Positions 1-10,854 of a stretch of 64,000 nucleotides of DNA are shown here, piece by piece (position 1 is the first letter of the stretch; each line of letters begins with the position of its first letter). This stretch comes from Chromobotia macracanthus. Taxonomy: Eukaryota; Chordata; Actinopteri; Cypriniformes; Botiidae. The stretch spans positions 964,001 through 1,028,000 of the forward strand of contig JAZGTH010000089.1 of the NCBI GenBank assembly GCA_036877525.1, written 5' to 3'. Under the pieces are notes generated by a model that made no database searches, was not told the DNA's origin, and was given only the letters and a program-made list of their open reading frames with translations. A program made the position numbers and the translations under genes.

Positions 1-30
1 TTAGCTAGTGTCAGTTGTACAGTTACATAC

Positions 31-603
31 CTTTTCCTGAGGCACATATGAAGCACACTTGGAAGGGAGCATATGTGTGACTGATGCCTCGTCCAGAGGC
101 ATCCTTCTCGCCACTGTGTTCTCCATGTAACTCATTCCAGGTCCAGTTTTGATGGGACAATGATCATCAGGAGAATAGGGGTATTTAACAGAGTTTGATG
201 TCATTGCTGAAGATGTTCCATGGTAATCTGGTAACAAAGCCTTAAACGCTCCACTCATACATGATGACAGTGAAGGCATGGGTTCTCCAATCAGGTCATG
301 CCCCTGCAAATACGGGAGGAAAAGATATTTGAGTTTACAGATGAGGAATTAGATGCCACCCATCACTATTTTTGACTACTTGCGACCAGCTAATGTGGCA
401 AAACTCCTCTGTTGTTTTTCCATAAATCACTACTCCGTCATCATTTGTGGAATTCCTGTAACCCACCTCCTGACATTCCCCTGATGTATAGGGAACGCTG
501 CTGCTATGACTTCCATGAATATTCCAAGGTGGTATCTTCCCATCCATGATTCACACTCAGTTGAGAAAACTCCAGGTCAGAATGCACAACTCTTATAAAA
601 TGC
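31..603 (-). CDS. Unrecognised protein gene, first two coding exons (partial, runs off the left edge)
   Basis: I do not recognise this gene. On the minus strand an ATG at 547-545 opens 56 codons ending at a GTAGTC donor at 380. After a very short 76-bp intron (304-379; acceptor TTTGCAG) a second exon of 91 codons runs from 303 to 31 and ends in AAAAG|GTATGT. Both joins are in phase 0, which supports them. A strong acceptor (CTCCCACAG) at 604 suggests the ATG exon has a 56-base leader and begins at 603. The 147 residues seen are polar, rich in Ser, Pro, Gly and Met, with no signal peptide, membrane segment or catalytic motif that I can name, so the region looks like the disordered N-terminus of a nuclear or regulatory protein. 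The rest of the gene lies left of position 31. Confidence 0.6.
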
Positions 604-1779
604 CTGTGGGAGGATAAACCATTAGTCCTCTAAGACAAAAGTTAACCAATGTAAGAATACAAAATGAATGAATTGAATACATTCATGAATCATGAATACA
701 TTTAATATCAGCATATAAAAAACAAACCAAAAACATATTCATGATCAAAAAACATGCAGGACAAAGCATGACATGATCTCAGACATGCTAATGGATGAAG
801 ACTCAATCTAAACTGAAACTGTATTATTATTATTATAGTTATTTTCTACTGCATTAACTCTATGTTAATTTTTCATAATGTTGTATTTGCGGTGGCAAAA
901 AAAATGTGAAGTTGTGTGCGAACGTTTCACTTAGACCACAATGCTTTTCTGTACCAAACCAATAGCTTTATCTGCAGGGATCAACAATCAAATCAGATTT
1001 CTATTTGCAATGGCAAAATTATTATTAATTAGAAATAACAGCAATAATAGCTGGAAATTATACAGCTATGATGTAGCTAAAAACTTCAAACTCAGGCATT
1101 TGCAGGGAAAATATGGCATGCAAAGAAAAACACGACAAATATTTATACGATCGTGTTATTTACAGTATCATATAAATATCATACATGTCTGACAGCTTGA
1201 ATGCACAGAAACACATTGAACGCATCACAAGCTGCATGTTTGCATGATGTGACAACACGAACACATGAATAACATATTGCCTGTTTCTTTGTCTTTATTG
1301 ATCTGAAATTTGGCTTTTGTGCAAAATTACAGCACACAATCATTGTGGCAGCACTAAATACATGGAGCCACCTAAACCATGATGCAATGTGTACTCAGCT
1401 AAAACCTGAAAGGGTTTTTTCATCATTCTTGTGTTGAATCACAAATGATAAAGGAAAGTTTTGTAGTATGAGTGGAGTATGGTGATGTGGTATTGTATTA
1501 TGGCTCTTGACGTGCGCCAGGAACAAACACTAAGAGTATCAACATCCCACAACACGCAGGGGTGGGATTTGCACCAGCAAGCATTGCTTTACATATACTT
1601 CAGTCCATGCAATTTGTTAAAACAATGCAATTTGGTTTTTTTATGCATGCATCTAAAATATAACGATGGTTCCTGCTCATACCGACTTGTATACGATCAC
1701 AGCCCCTCGTTTTGGATGACAAGTGCACGCATCCCACAAAACCATTTTCGTCTGAATATACCATAACGTTACGTTTTAA
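604..1779. other. AT-rich sequence, probable first intron of the left-edge gene
   Basis: About 1.2 kb with only short open frames lacking codon bias or family resemblance. It lies between the proposed leader exon (donor at 2093) and the ATG exon (acceptor at 604), so it is most simply intron. I see no other feature in it. Confidence 0.4.
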
Positions 1780-2295
1780 AACGACGTGCAAAACACGACA
1801 TCTGCTCAGAGCAAGCAACAAAGAAATGCTTTCAGACTCGAGCCTGTTTGTGCTGCGAAAGTCGCGCCCGGAGCTCGCTAACTGCATGCTAACCCACGAC
1901 CCGAACCTCCCGATGTTTACAATCCCGGCCGACCCTGCGGATGCCGTCGGTCCGCTACGACACCCGCGGACGAGCGCGGAAATAAAGCGGATCAAGATCA
2001 CGAAAACGATGCACGAAGAAGAAGAAGAAGAAGAAGAAGAAGAAGAAGAAGAAGAAGAAAGCGCGCTCGCGCGGTGCATCGCCGCCGCTTACCGTCAGCG
2101 CGCGCGGGCCATCGCGGGGCGTCGTGCGATTGTGCGTCGCGTTTAATCCATCGGTTCGCGCTCCGCGTGGTGGTCTGTTGTGGGGACCTCGGATGCACAA
2201 CCCCGATGTTGTGCGGATGTTGTGGGGACACAACATCCGCGACAGACCGGAAGAGCGCGAGCTGGGTTCGGTGGGGTCCTCGCGGGTAATGCATT
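1780..2295. promoter_or_regulatory. CpG-rich block, possible promoter and leader exon of the gene at 31-603
   Basis: This stretch is much richer in G+C and CpG than its surroundings, as expected for an unmethylated vertebrate promoter. On the minus strand a good donor, GACG|GTAAGC, lies at 2093. A non-coding exon could therefore start in the island and splice to the acceptor at 604. A (GAA)n tract lies about 35 bases inside that proposed intron. Open frames here on both strands, including one with a run of Glu, are probably by-products of the GC content and the repeat. Assignment to the left-edge gene is inference. Confidence 0.45.
2014..2060 (+). repeat. (GAA)n trinucleotide tract
   Basis: About 15 uninterrupted GAA units. 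On the minus strand it reads (TTC)n and would lie just inside the proposed first intron of the left-edge gene. An open frame on the plus strand reads it as poly-Glu, but nothing else supports that frame as a gene. Confidence 0.95.
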
Positions 2296-2826
2296 AATGC
2301 AGGGATGCAGCTGCTGCAGATGGTTGCTTTGGGAAATGCATGACTCGTCTTGCATGCGAAGCAAAACTGAATTGACATTTTTGCATTTGCTTTATTACGT
2401 CCCCACGACGGGGCTGTGTGCGTGTTTTACTGTACAGGTGGGGACATCTGCAAATTTTGTACAGCCACCCACAATCAAAGTGAAGCAGCAGCATTGACCT
2501 GCACTTCTGCTCAAGTGTTTTGTGATTTATTTCTATAAATGTGTTTTATTACACATTACTTCGTTGTTATATAGATTATGTAGACTTGATACACATGCAG
2601 ACATTTCTGTAGAAAGCATTTGGAGAAGGCGCTTTGTAAAATAAAGTTTCTTTTTGTTATTATAATATTTTGGTTTCTAAAACAGGTTATCCATGATTAT
2701 TGGCACATATTGTTTTTATTGAGCTTTATATTACACCGCCTTTATCTGTACATGCATGCAGATGAGTACCGATATATTCCTTTCACATTTTTACATCAGT
2801 TTAATTTGATATTTTCATACAACATC
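2296..2826. other. Intergenic sequence between the CpG block and the apoE-like gene
   Basis: AT-rich and without a supported gene. Open frames in it are short and show no family resemblance. Its right end contains the likely 3' end of the apoE-like transcript. Confidence 0.5.
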
Positions 2827-2832
2827 TTTATT
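2827..2832 (-). terminator. Likely polyadenylation signal of the apoE-like gene
   Basis: TTTATT on the plus strand is AATAAA on the minus strand, 60 bases past the stop codon at 2892. The distance is normal for a compact fish apolipoprotein gene. Confidence 0.6.
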
Positions 2833-2891
2833 TCTGTAGGCAAAGTGAAACAGGAAAGTCAGTCCAATTCTTTTGCTAGGTCACTTCATTC

Positions 2892-4645
2892 TTATGCATA
2901 TAACTGATTCCAGACTGTCTGCAGTTTCTCCTGGACTTGTGAGACATACGGATAAAAATAACTCTGGAGCTCCTCTGCTTTCTCCTGAAGAGTGGCACGC
3001 AGATTCTCTGTGGTCTTCTCGAGCTTCTCTCGGAGGTCTTGTATTTGGGATTCCAGCTTGTCTTTAATATCTTCACCCTGACTCTTCAGCACATCTCTCA
3101 GAGCCGTGAGCTTTTCTTCTGCACGCTGAAGCATGTCAGCAAAGTAAGGTTCAAGACGGTCCTTCATGTCCTCCATGCTCAGAGTAGCACGAGAGAGAAC
3201 TTCCTCAAAGTATGTTGCCAGTTTCCTTTAGATCAAGTGAGGGACAATCAGGGAAATCGTTCAGAGCTGAGACTGACTGTATTAAAACTGACGTAAAAAA
3301 TATTATATAAAGAATAAAACAATAGTGTATCTTTTTATATTACTTTTTATCAATACTATAACTAAGGTGTCTGTTTATATAATTAATATAAACGTTCAGA
3401 ACTCCAAGCTTACTCACCAGTGAAAAACTACATCTACTCTATTATTTTAAATCTGTTAGTTATTATATTTTGTCTTATACTTGTTATAGACAGTTCAGCA
3501 CAATGCAATGCGTTTTAAATCATTGCTGACGCAAACAATATAACTGGTCACTTTACGGGACTTACTTGTTGATTTCTTGGGCGTCTTTGGTCAAACGTTT
3601 CTTCAGTTTTCGCATGTAGGTGTTGACCCTGTTTCTGACCTCATCAGCATTCTGCTCCACCATGGTCTGGAGCTCCTGAGTGTATTCAGTGACACGCTCT
3701 TTGGCATCCTCCATGTGTGTGCGAAGCTTATTGGCCAGCAGCTGCAGATCTTCTTTAACTTTTTTGGCGGTCTCCTCTGCGTAGGGGCTTAATTTGTTCT
3801 GCACATCATCACTGTACATTTGCAGTTCCCTCATGGTGTCCGCGATCAGTGTGCTGCAAAGAGTTATAATAACTGATCAGAAACCAGCTTTCTTGATACT
3901 CTTGATATTCTATTTCTCGGACATATCTCACATCTGTGCAAACAGACAAAACAAACAGTGATGTGCTGTAATTTTTACTAACTCTAATTCTCTGCCGAGC
4001 TGGGTGTCCTTGATGCTGTCCTTCATCTCCTCAGCTTTGGTGGTCAGATCAGACACATGGGTCCAGAACTTCTCCATTGCCTCCTCCCAGCGGCTTTTGG
4101 GTTCATCCTGAAACAGGAAGCGCCCGTGGCAGCCTGCACCATGGAACACATTTTTAGTACGTGGAATATTTGTAAATATACATGTGCCCTATGTTTTGCA
4201 ATATGTTTTGCAGCAACATCATGTGTAACATCAAAATTTCAATAAAAACAAGATAATCTCAGATAATCTGTTTAAACAATCTGTCTAGGTAATCCAAGTT
4301 GCTAGCATTGGTTTTGAACTTAATTATCAAACTATGATAATCCTAAAGATTTTTACTCCTAAATGATGTATATACACTGTTAAAAAGGTGCTTCAAGATG
4401 CTACAGAAGAACAATTTTTGCCATTTAGGCTCTTTGTAGTGAAAAAAGGTTCTCCAAGTTATGACTAAATTATTCTTTGGGAAACCAAAAAGGGTTCTTC
4501 TATGGCACCTTTTAAGAACCTTTTTTTAAAGAGTGCAAGTAAGCCTCTTGTTGCGTTTGCATACAGTGAATAGATAGTTTTGAGATTCGTATTAAGCTTT
4601 ACCTGAAATTACAGAGAGCGCTAGAATTACAGCCACAAACTTCAT
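2892..4645 (-). CDS. apoe: Apolipoprotein E-like protein
   Basis: Secreted lipid-binding apolipoprotein that would coat plasma or yolk-derived lipoproteins and present them to LDL-receptor-family receptors. Four coding exons join in frame: 4603-4645, 3983-4133, 3566-3853 and 2892-3225, giving 271 residues. Residues 1-18 or so form a signal peptide starting MKFVAVILALSV. The rest is almost wholly charged amphipathic helix in 11/22-residue periods, often broken by Pro-Tyr as in LSPYAEE. Residues 145-156 (MRKLKKRLTKDA) match the basic receptor- and heparin-binding helix of apoE, which separates it from apoA-I and apoA-IV. A spliced non-coding leader is indicated by an acceptor at 4667 and a donor at 4773. 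The first coding splice phases match the apoA-IV-like neighbour, pointing to an old duplication. Fish often carry two apoE copies. A single apoA-IV partner might suggest the apoea locus, but that rests on memory. Confidence 0.93.
4374..4536. mobile_element. Short inverted-repeat element, family A (copy 1)
   Basis: The ends (TTAAAAAGGTGC at the left, GCACCTTTTAAGAACC at the right) are imperfect inverted repeats, and the interior repeats GGTTCTT/AAGAACC motifs and TTCTATGGCA. The same layout recurs at about 19.6 and 36.0 kb. It has no coding capacity, so it is a MITE-like non-autonomous DNA element. It lies in intron 1 of the apoE-like gene. Confidence 0.7.
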
Positions 4646-4773
4646 GTTTGTTTGTAGACCGCACACCTGTGTAAAACAGAGTAGAGAAGATTTTATAAGA
4701 GCTGCAAGGCAACAATGTTGAATGTATAGAAAATATTAAAAATCCACAGAACACCCTGAAGATAATCGCTTAC

Positions 4774-4835
4774 CAGGCAGATCTTTCAACGTATTCTGTA
4801 CAGGAGTGATTTGAAACAGCTGGTATATATATGAC
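4774..4835 (-). promoter_or_regulatory. TATA promoter and non-coding first exon of the apoE-like gene
   Basis: TATATATA at 4824-4831 reads as a TATA box on the minus strand. A start about 30 bases downstream (near 4795) would give a short leader exon ending at the donor CTGCCTG|GTAAGC at 4774, which splices to the acceptor at 4667. The exact start site is inferred. Confidence 0.6.
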
Positions 4836-5693
4836 TGGCTCACGGTCAAACGTTGTTACTGGTCATAATGTGACGATTAAGAGATGAACTGGCAGCCTGT
4901 GTCCAAAGTTCTTCTCTTCATATGCGTTGCTGTTTGCTTTTTATTGCAGTACTCCACGTTGCATGATTCCAAAAGGACAAGATTTAATTGAAAGATTTGT
5001 CCTTTGTAAAATAATTTGTTTGTGGGTCATTAGTCTAAAAGTCATGTAGCTAATATACAGAAAGCCAAGAGCACAGTACAAATATATTTATATCAAGACG
5101 TATTTGTATTGAGCACAACTGATTAGCAGGATTATCATAGAAAAGAAAAAGGGAGAAAGGAAACGGATCAAGCCATGAAAGGTGATTAATTTTATTGGAC
5201 ATTCAGAATGATGCAATTAATTAAAATACATGTTAACATTTCGTCATTATGCAACAGCATGTAAATGGTGCCTTGTCCTGCAGCGGGTCAGAGACTCCAC
5301 AATCACAGATGTGATTTAAGGATCACAGCTTATCTTTTTACCACTATACTAATGACCGTTCACCTTATTAGTAATTAAAATTTTAACTTGAACATTTTTA
5401 ACTATTTTTAAAATTCATTTTATGTGCATGCGTCTTTGGTTTTCTCAATACATGAGTATCTATTTTAATATAACTGATGAACGTTTAGAAAATGTACTGT
5501 AATGTAACCAACACAGCATAACATATCATGTCAGCAAATGTCTATCATACGTGACTCAAGAAAGACTAAAGTCTGTTATCTTAAGTAGTTCACACGTACG
5601 TGCACATTTAGTGCAAGACAACCATAATGAACTCATTCTGACTTATGTACAGGTCAGAATGCTTGAATGCAGTGTAAATCATTATTTATATAC

Positions 5694-5733
<40 letters not shown>

Positions 5734-6340
5734 TTTTTATTGAATGCTGCACAGTCATACTAAAAACTCAGAGTTCACAGGTGCCAATAAACACTAAAGA
5801 TTGCAATTATTCATTTTACAATGGGGATTATTCTGTGTTTTCTATAATAGTTATTCATGACAAACTGAATTAAGAATTTGGCTTGTTTGTATGAATGCCA
5901 CTTCAGGGGCAAGCTGTCCTACGTTTAGCGTTAGACCTTTAGCGTGACAAATGGATTTGATGTAAATGTGACACAGGGCATATGACACAGACAGGCAACT
6001 TTATTGTGACTTAAGGGGTTTTTGTCTCAGACACTAACACAGTCTCCAGATGTCAGGTAACATTATGTCATTGAGGTGAGCCTTATGTTTGTGATGACTT
6101 TATGAAGTTTAGGGCTATTATTCCTTCTGAAATACTTTATCAGTGAACAGTGTTTCTAAAAGCAAGAATGATAAAACATGTAGTCCAATACCTTTGTGTA
6201 TTTATTTCGCCATAATTGATATTCTGAGGTGTTCAACACATTCCAGTCATGAAATATGGTGTAGGACCCCAGCATTAGATGACAAATTATCTCCTTGACT
6301 TTAATAAAGATGTAGATGTTTTTATTTGATAATAAACACT
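4836..6340. other. Intergenic sequence between the two apolipoprotein genes
   Basis: AT-rich sequence with no supported gene. It contains an (AT)n(GA)n microsatellite at about 5692-5733. The right end (TTTATT around 6321-6348) supplies AATAAA signals on the minus strand about 140-170 bases past the stop of the apoA-IV-like gene and is probably its 3' end. Confidence 0.6.
5692..5733 (+). repeat. (AT)n(GA)n compound microsatellite
   Basis: A run of AT dinucleotides passes directly into about 11 GA dinucleotides. It is simple repeat only; the short open frame across it (RERERERE) is an artefact. Confidence 0.95.
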
Positions 6341-6489
6341 GTTTTATTTGGCAATTTCTAAACAACATCCATTAGCAACAAACAAAGAAGAAAATGTTGG
6401 TATGATGTTGCAGAATGAAACTAAAGCTACAAGTAACAAGTGACAAGTGAAGTGTCCGGTAGCATTTCCAGAATGTCTATAAAGGCTGA

Positions 6490-7530
6490 TCACTGCTTGT
6501 TCCTGGTAAAAGATTCCCAGAGAGCTGATAACTGGGTCTTCAGATCCTGAGCATATGGATCCAGTTTGCTTATCAGTTCCTCCGTATATGGATTAATGTT
6601 CTTCTGGATCTCCTGGCTTCTCTGGGCCAGCTGAGTCTGGAAGCTTTGGGCTAATGGAGCCATGCTCATCTGAAAGTCCTGGAGATGCTGGTCCAGCTTC
6701 TGTCTGAGCTCCTCAGTTTGGGGACCCAGCTCTGTCAGACTTCTCTCCAGACTTGCCTTCAGCTCCTCAGCCCCCTGGAGCAGTTTAGATTTTAGAGCTT
6801 CAGAGTTTAGGGTCTCGGCATATCCGGTCACCTCCTTCTTTAGCTGCTCGACTTGCTTTTGAAGATCATCTCTAACCTCCTCGTAATAAGGCTTGAGCTG
6901 GGACTGCACTGATGTCATTTCCTGTTCCATATGCACTTTTAACTGATCTGCCTCCTGTGAAAGTTTGGCCAGCAGGTCTTGGGTCAGAGGAGTTACTTGA
7001 CTATGGATAGCCAGAGTGTATTCGTTTACGGCATCAGTACTTTTAGAGATCCTGTCACTAAAGAGAAAGCAAGATTATGGTGTTTATCACAGTTTGCGAT
7101 TTGTTTCCATAGCCCGTTTATCTTGTAATTAACTACATGCTTACTTGATATCTTGTCCCAGCTCAGAACTTCTGATCATCTGCAGTGTGTCTTCAGCAGT
7201 GAGGGTTGCCTGAGCAACATAATTCCAGAAAGCATTCTTCACCAGGTCCATACTCATCGGTCCTGATTGGTCCTGCAACATTACATCGGCATGGCAACCT
7301 ATTGATCGAATCATAATTAAAATATTTGTAAATAATACACACAATAAACATAAGGAAAATGGTATTACAATTCTGACCAGTTTTTGTGTTTAATAGAAGC
7401 AAATCTATTTCAAACATGAAAACAGGAAAACACTTCTTTCCTTTGTAAAACTGAATACAATTTTAACTTAAATTAAAAGTGAATACTCACCACAAAAAGC
7501 TGCAATAACAACAACTACAAGGACCTTCAT
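6490..7530 (-). CDS. apoa4: Apolipoprotein A-IV-like protein
   Basis: Secreted exchangeable apolipoprotein, in fish made mainly by intestine and yolk syncytial layer for chylomicron/VLDL-type particles (family knowledge). Three coding exons join in frame: 7491-7530, 7145-7298 and 6490-7057, giving 253 residues. A signal peptide starts MKVLVVVVIAAFCG. The large last exon encodes tandem 22-residue amphipathic helices with regular proline breaks, such as LKPYYEEV, INPYTEE and LDPYAQD, the classical apoA-I/A-IV/E repeat. It lacks the basic receptor-binding helix of the apoE-like neighbour. The first two splice phases are the same as in that neighbour, but here the helical region is one exon and not two. 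A non-coding leader exon lies upstream (acceptor 7544, donor 7672). apoA-I is the alternative, but the length and composition fit apoA-IV better. Confidence 0.88.
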
Positions 7531-7672
7531 GATTGTGTTGGACCTAAAAGAAATACAACATTTGATCAGACAGACATGAACATTTCTTGATTAAACTGCA
7601 CTTTTAAGAATTTAAAAGACATTTAAAACATTTAAGAACATTTCTCTGTTTTCTCTAGAAGAAAACATTTAC

Positions 7673-7745
7673 CTCAGCCGTCTCTTGGGCTTGTCTTCTT
7701 CTGTGTGTGAGTGTTGAGAAGGTATCAGCACTGTATATAAACAGA
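7673..7745 (-). promoter_or_regulatory. TATA promoter and non-coding first exon of the apoA-IV-like gene
   Basis: TTTATATA on the minus strand, around 7734-7742, is a good TATA box. It would start transcription near 7705 and give a short leader exon ending at the donor GCTGAG|GTAAAT at 7673. The next acceptor is TTTTAG at 7544, 13 bases before the ATG. Confidence 0.65.
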
Positions 7746-8483
7746 CTGCAGTGTTGTGATAGAGGCAGTAAAGTCCAGAAGGTATCGCCCTACTGTCTGC
7801 TGCCATGTCATTTCTTCCACATCAGCTGACCTCAGACCTGTGACTCACAATCCTACCTACAGATCCATATACAGGCACTGTACTACACGCACTGTATGTC
7901 TAAAACAAGCATTTAGTAAATATAAAGGTTATATAACTACTAATAATATTGCAGGTATACAATGCATGTTTTTTTCAACTTACAGAATGCAACCACATAT
8001 TAAAGATTAGTGGGTAACAAATGTACAATTTTAGACAACACAAACCTCACAATTTTGCACTGTTTTGCACAGGTAATTGTCATGAATGTAATTGTCATGA
8101 GACAACAAAAGCTGTTTCACAATTTTGATTGAATTTAAACAGTTTAAAGCACTTGACTCAGAGACCAAAGATATCTACACACAATAGGGTGTCCTTAGGA
8201 TAAAAGTTCACTTGCGGATTTATCTAGACATTCAACCACGTACACAAAAAGGTCTTTCAAAATACAAAAGTCATCAGGACTGTTTGTGTTGACACGCAAC
8301 AATCAGGAAAAGAGATTACTGACCTTTCTGTCGGGATGATCTGCTAACATTCCTGTGCCATAAACATTCTGTGTGTTCAGTTTTCCTGCTCTGCTGACTA
8401 CAAGAAATATACGGGAATGATGTTATTTAAACAAGGAATGCAAAGTAACACCTAACATTACAATGTTAAAAGGTATTTCATAC

Positions 8484-8658
8484 AACTTATTCTTTGTAAT
8501 CTCGACTGGTGTGGAGTTGAGATAACTTATAAGAAACAGTTGGAAAATTGCTTAACCTATTTTTTTAAGTTATACCAGTCAGGATTTAAAATATTAAGTT
8601 GAAATGACTTGTCAAGTTAAACTTAAAGATTTAAGGCAGCAAAGTTTTTTTACAGTGT
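8484..8658. mobile_element. Short inverted-repeat element, family B (copy 1)
   Basis: Matches the copy at 36.36-36.55 kb over a long block, including ATAAGAAACAGTTGGAAAA, the tract around ACCTATTTTTTTAAGTT, and TAAGTTGAAATGACTTGT. It is non-coding and has TTAAGTTGAA-type inverted arms, so it looks like a MITE. Confidence 0.7.
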
Positions 8659-9559
8659 AACAAAAGCAAATTACATGTACATATTTGTTTGCGTGGTTTA
8701 TTCGAATATAAATATATAGTAACAAATACTACGATGTAAACCAGATTACTAGTAAATGACATATGAAGTCAAAAACAATACTGTCTTCAAAAAAATTCTT
8801 GTGAATCCTTGTTGTTTTTCTTTGTGCTGCCAACATTTTCCCAAAAAAACACAAATTTATGAAACCGAATTTAACGCAACATTGCTTTATTCTCACTGGA
8901 ATAATACTTTCTATAGACAAACATAAGTGAATAACAGTACTTTCACATAATCATTTACAGTTTTTCTGTTAAGTTTTAGTTATGTGTGTGTAGGTTCGTA
9001 TAGAGATGCATTAACAGCAGGTTTATGTAATGATTTAGAATTATGAAGATGAATGATGAGACACTCGGGTATTAAAGAGGGTCCGGCTGGACTTTATGTG
9101 CTTCATCACAATAGTTTTCTGCATATTAAAGAGCCTGATCTACAGAACAGGAAGCCACACAAAGAACCACACAGAGGGAAAATAAAATACAGGCTATTAT
9201 ACAATTTTTTATATATCTATATATATATATCAGTAGGTTTCAAGTTTGCACTGTTTCTGAAGAGTGAAGGTGCAAAACATTTCAGATAACACTTACAAGA
9301 CTTGCACATGTTGTGACTCTAATGTCCTTTAGGGGGAGCTGTAGGCTATTTTTCCAGTCATCACCAGACCTGTGAGGCAGAAAGCTAACAGATGCACAAC
9401 TTGGGGTCCTAGTTGGGGTCCTAGATGTCCTTTAAACCTGCAGAGAAACACTGTGGGATTAAACAATTTATTACACAAGTTACGTGACATAATTTGCAAG
9501 TGTTGAGCTCTTTACACAAGGATGTGCCATCATCTTATTTTCAGCATTTTTTTCATAAC

Positions 9560-9620
9560 TTTGAGAGAACTTTCTGAGAACATTAGCCAACATTCTGAGA
9601 ACGTTTCCTGTTAGCTGGGT
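9560..9620. mobile_element. End fragment of repeat family C
   Basis: TTGAGAGAACTTT, ATTAGCCAACATTCTGAG and CCTGTTAGCTGGG match the right end of the full element at 44907-45201. Only one terminus is present here. Confidence 0.7.
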
Positions 9621-10753
9621 ATCCTTTGTTCATATTTCTACATATTGTGTCAGTATTGTTGATATGACCGGTGTATGTATGCATGTATGTGTACACTTAT
9701 ATGTTAACAGGTAACCTCCGTTAAAATGACATTCCTAAGAATCTCATTTCAATAAATTAAACTACACATCGACAAATTATTGTTAATAAATAGATTTCAA
9801 GATGCTGAGATTTGCTTCCCAACATTCTGAATCCAGCCAACATCTTTAGATTGTTTGAAATGACACAGCAAACAACACACTTTAATTTTTATTGTAATTA
9901 TTGCATGTTATGCAATTAAGTGCACCTCTGAAACACATTACAGAACAAACATCTCTCATGTGATAAAAATAAAAATTATTATTTATTATCAGCTCATAAA
10001 TAACTGTGTAGAGTACTGCATGGTAACAGGAACTGACTACTCGGCACAGTCATTCATCTTTGCCCATGCTGTGTAACATTAAACAAACGTTTCTGCAGCA
10101 TCTGACCAGATTTTGGTTAAAAGGCGATGAGGTAAAGTGTTAAACACAAGGTTCCTATGTAAACAACAGTATAAAAGGACACAACCGTATGCACGTCACA
10201 TGCAAACATCCTTGAATTACAAATCCGCTGTATGCTGTAGCTTAACTTTAAATAAATGGTTTTTAATTGAACCATTTTGATTTCAGATAAAAGTCACAAA
10301 AGGCGAGAGCAAAGTACAACATGCATCAATGGCAACAGTGCAGTTGCTTTGGGTTAATGATGTAATGGTTACAGCCTGGATAGATTTTATTGCTTCTGTA
10401 GAGGCACGATGGTGAAACGCTGGTGGATACTCAAAACATTCAGCTTGGTCAGTACAGTGGATGGTCATTATAAACATTTCTTAGCAAGACTGCATGTGTC
10501 ATTATATTTTAGTAGAATTAAACATAAATGAAATACTTCGGTATTTCTAGTTACCAGAACTAGTTTTCTAGTTGAACAAACAAGTGCATACTTGTTTCCT
10601 GTTCAGTCTGATGGATTTACTGAAGTTTTGAGCTTCTCAAGCACTGTTTATTGTGTGCTGACTCTTGATTCCCTTCCTTTGTTTTTTAAATAATTATATT
10701 AAATTATATTAAAATAATTCTTTGGTTTATGACTCGTCAAAATGCGGTTTATA

Positions 10754-10767
10754 TTTATTTATTTATT
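10754..10767 (-). terminator. Likely polyadenylation signals of lipe
   Basis: Three overlapping TTTATT units on the plus strand give overlapping AATAAA on the minus strand, about 90-100 bases past the lipe stop at 10855. Confidence 0.6.
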
Positions 10768-10854
10768 TAATTCCCAGTTGGTTATTGCACCCTGGTGGAC
10801 TGCCAGCATCTGCAAGGACTTTCTGAAGCATGGAGATGATTGGTTTTGAAAGGT

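Larger units (their letters stand above)
7746..10750. other. Intergenic region between the apoA-IV-like gene and lipe
   Basis: About 3 kb with no supported gene. It holds a copy of repeat family B (8484-8658) and a family C fragment (9560-9620). The rest is AT-rich with only short random open frames. Confidence 0.7.

Noticed and set aside
595..600. TATA box (TTTATAAG on the minus strand) about 50 bases before the left-edge gene ATG
   Set aside because: A strong splice acceptor at 604 lies immediately upstream, so this sequence is more likely in the leader part of an internal exon.
1712..2146. Plus-strand open frame of 144 codons with a poly-Glu run
   Set aside because: It straddles a CpG-rich block and a GAA repeat, has no recognisable domain, and equally long frames occur on the opposite strand in the same place. 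Composition explains it.
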